A DNA stretch of 64,000 nucleotides. It comes from Symbiodinium microadriaticum. Its lineage: Eukaryota > Sar > Dinophyceae > Suessiales > Symbiodiniaceae. The translations under genes were made by a program, and so were the position numbers. Positions 63,795 through 64,000 of the stretch are shown here, piece after piece; within the stretch, counting starts at the first letter, position 1; the number at the start of each line of letters is the position of its first letter. The notes below the pieces were generated by a model. The model saw only the letters and a list, made by a program, of their open reading frames with translations. It was not told the DNA's origin and did no database searches. The DNA lies in assembly GCA_001939145.1 (NCBI GenBank), contig LSRX01000598.1:263885-327884 (forward strand), given 5' to 3'.

Positions 63795-63883
63795 GAACCG
63801 ACAGATACCGACGGCCTCGCGAATTTGTATGCTTTCTCAGGCGCTATAAATTCTTCGAGGGTAACCTCACCGTCGCCATTGTC
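63795..63883 (-). CDS. EF-hand calcium-binding exon
   Basis: After CTTTCTCAG|G (acceptor 63885-63884) the frame reads DNGDGEVTLEEFIAPEK. This is an EF-hand loop from position 2 onward: N3, D5, G6, V8, E12, then F. The Asp of position 1 must come from the preceding exon, which is outside or near the right edge. A GT follows about 25 codons in. EF-hands bind Ca2+ and act as sensors or buffers; the rest of the protein is beyond the window. Confidence 0.65.
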
Positions 63884-64000
63884 CTGAGAAAGGCTGAGCT
63901 TCTACGATTTTGCTATGGGTGCATTACGCTTTTCGGATGCAGGTTGTGAACCATGTGGGTCGAACCCTGCCAAGGCCATTCATGATGTGTGGCACAATCG

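Overview
The window looks like nuclear DNA of a dinoflagellate, probably Symbiodiniaceae-like. This is inferred from gene architecture, not from a marker gene. The evidence is: (i) recognisable exons lie almost entirely on the minus strand, head to tail; (ii) exons are tiny (often 35-130 bp) in long introns, and most acceptors I can place read AG|G; (iii) the protein repertoire is ankyrin, pentatricopeptide (PPR), CAP-Gly, EF-hand and coiled coil; (iv) short arrays of the TTTAGGG telomere heptamer are scattered inside introns; (v) microsatellites are abundant; (vi) there is a tyrosine-recombinase retroelement; (vii) one 12-base exact match to the 3' part of the dinoflagellate spliced leader occurs. 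I see no rRNA, tRNA, CRISPR array or bacterial-type operon.

Layout. 0.46-4.8 kb (minus): exons of an ankyrin-repeat gene, whose 3' exon carries about three repeats. 5.4-16.4 kb (minus): a probable single gene with a CAP-Gly domain split over three exons at its 5' end (16.4-16.0 kb), coiled-coil-forming exons (14.4-7.6 kb) and a conserved C-terminal domain (7.5-5.4 kb) that resembles the RelA/SpoT nucleotidyltransferase fold. 16.8-18.8 kb: a microsatellite block including about 0.83 kb of one 8-base tandem repeat. 18.8-34.9 kb: sparse, mostly unidentifiable exons (an ankyrin-like one near 21.7 kb, acidic and conserved-looking ones near 22.6, 29.3, 30.6 and 31.4 kb) among large simple repeats. 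35.0-45.8 kb (minus): one or more PPR genes, with at least 23 small exons that tend to alternate between the helix containing YNAAIS and the helix containing W..AL.L...M. 46-53 kb: few exons and many low-complexity tracts. 53.16-60.59 kb (minus): a GC-rich retroelement inserted into an AT-rich, AAC/AGT-type low-complexity tract. 61-64 kb (minus): further exons, ending with an EF-hand exon at the right edge.

The most interesting object is the retroelement. Read 5' to 3' on the minus strand it encodes: a small membrane protein; a short beta-rich protein whose ATG overlaps the preceding TGA; a proline-rich linker and a domain resembling the caulimovirus viroplasmin / RNase H1 N-terminal hybrid-binding fold; a coiled-coil gag-like protein; a 1105-codon reverse transcriptase-RNase H in which a degenerate C5-methyltransferase-like module lies between the first and second RNase H catalytic motifs; and a tyrosine recombinase. 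It belongs near the DIRS/Ngaro class, but the nested arrangement is unusual. Four frameshifts in the gag half contrast with intact RT and recombinase frames.

Coordinates of exons are from reading frames and visible splice sites. Ends without a clear splice site are approximate.
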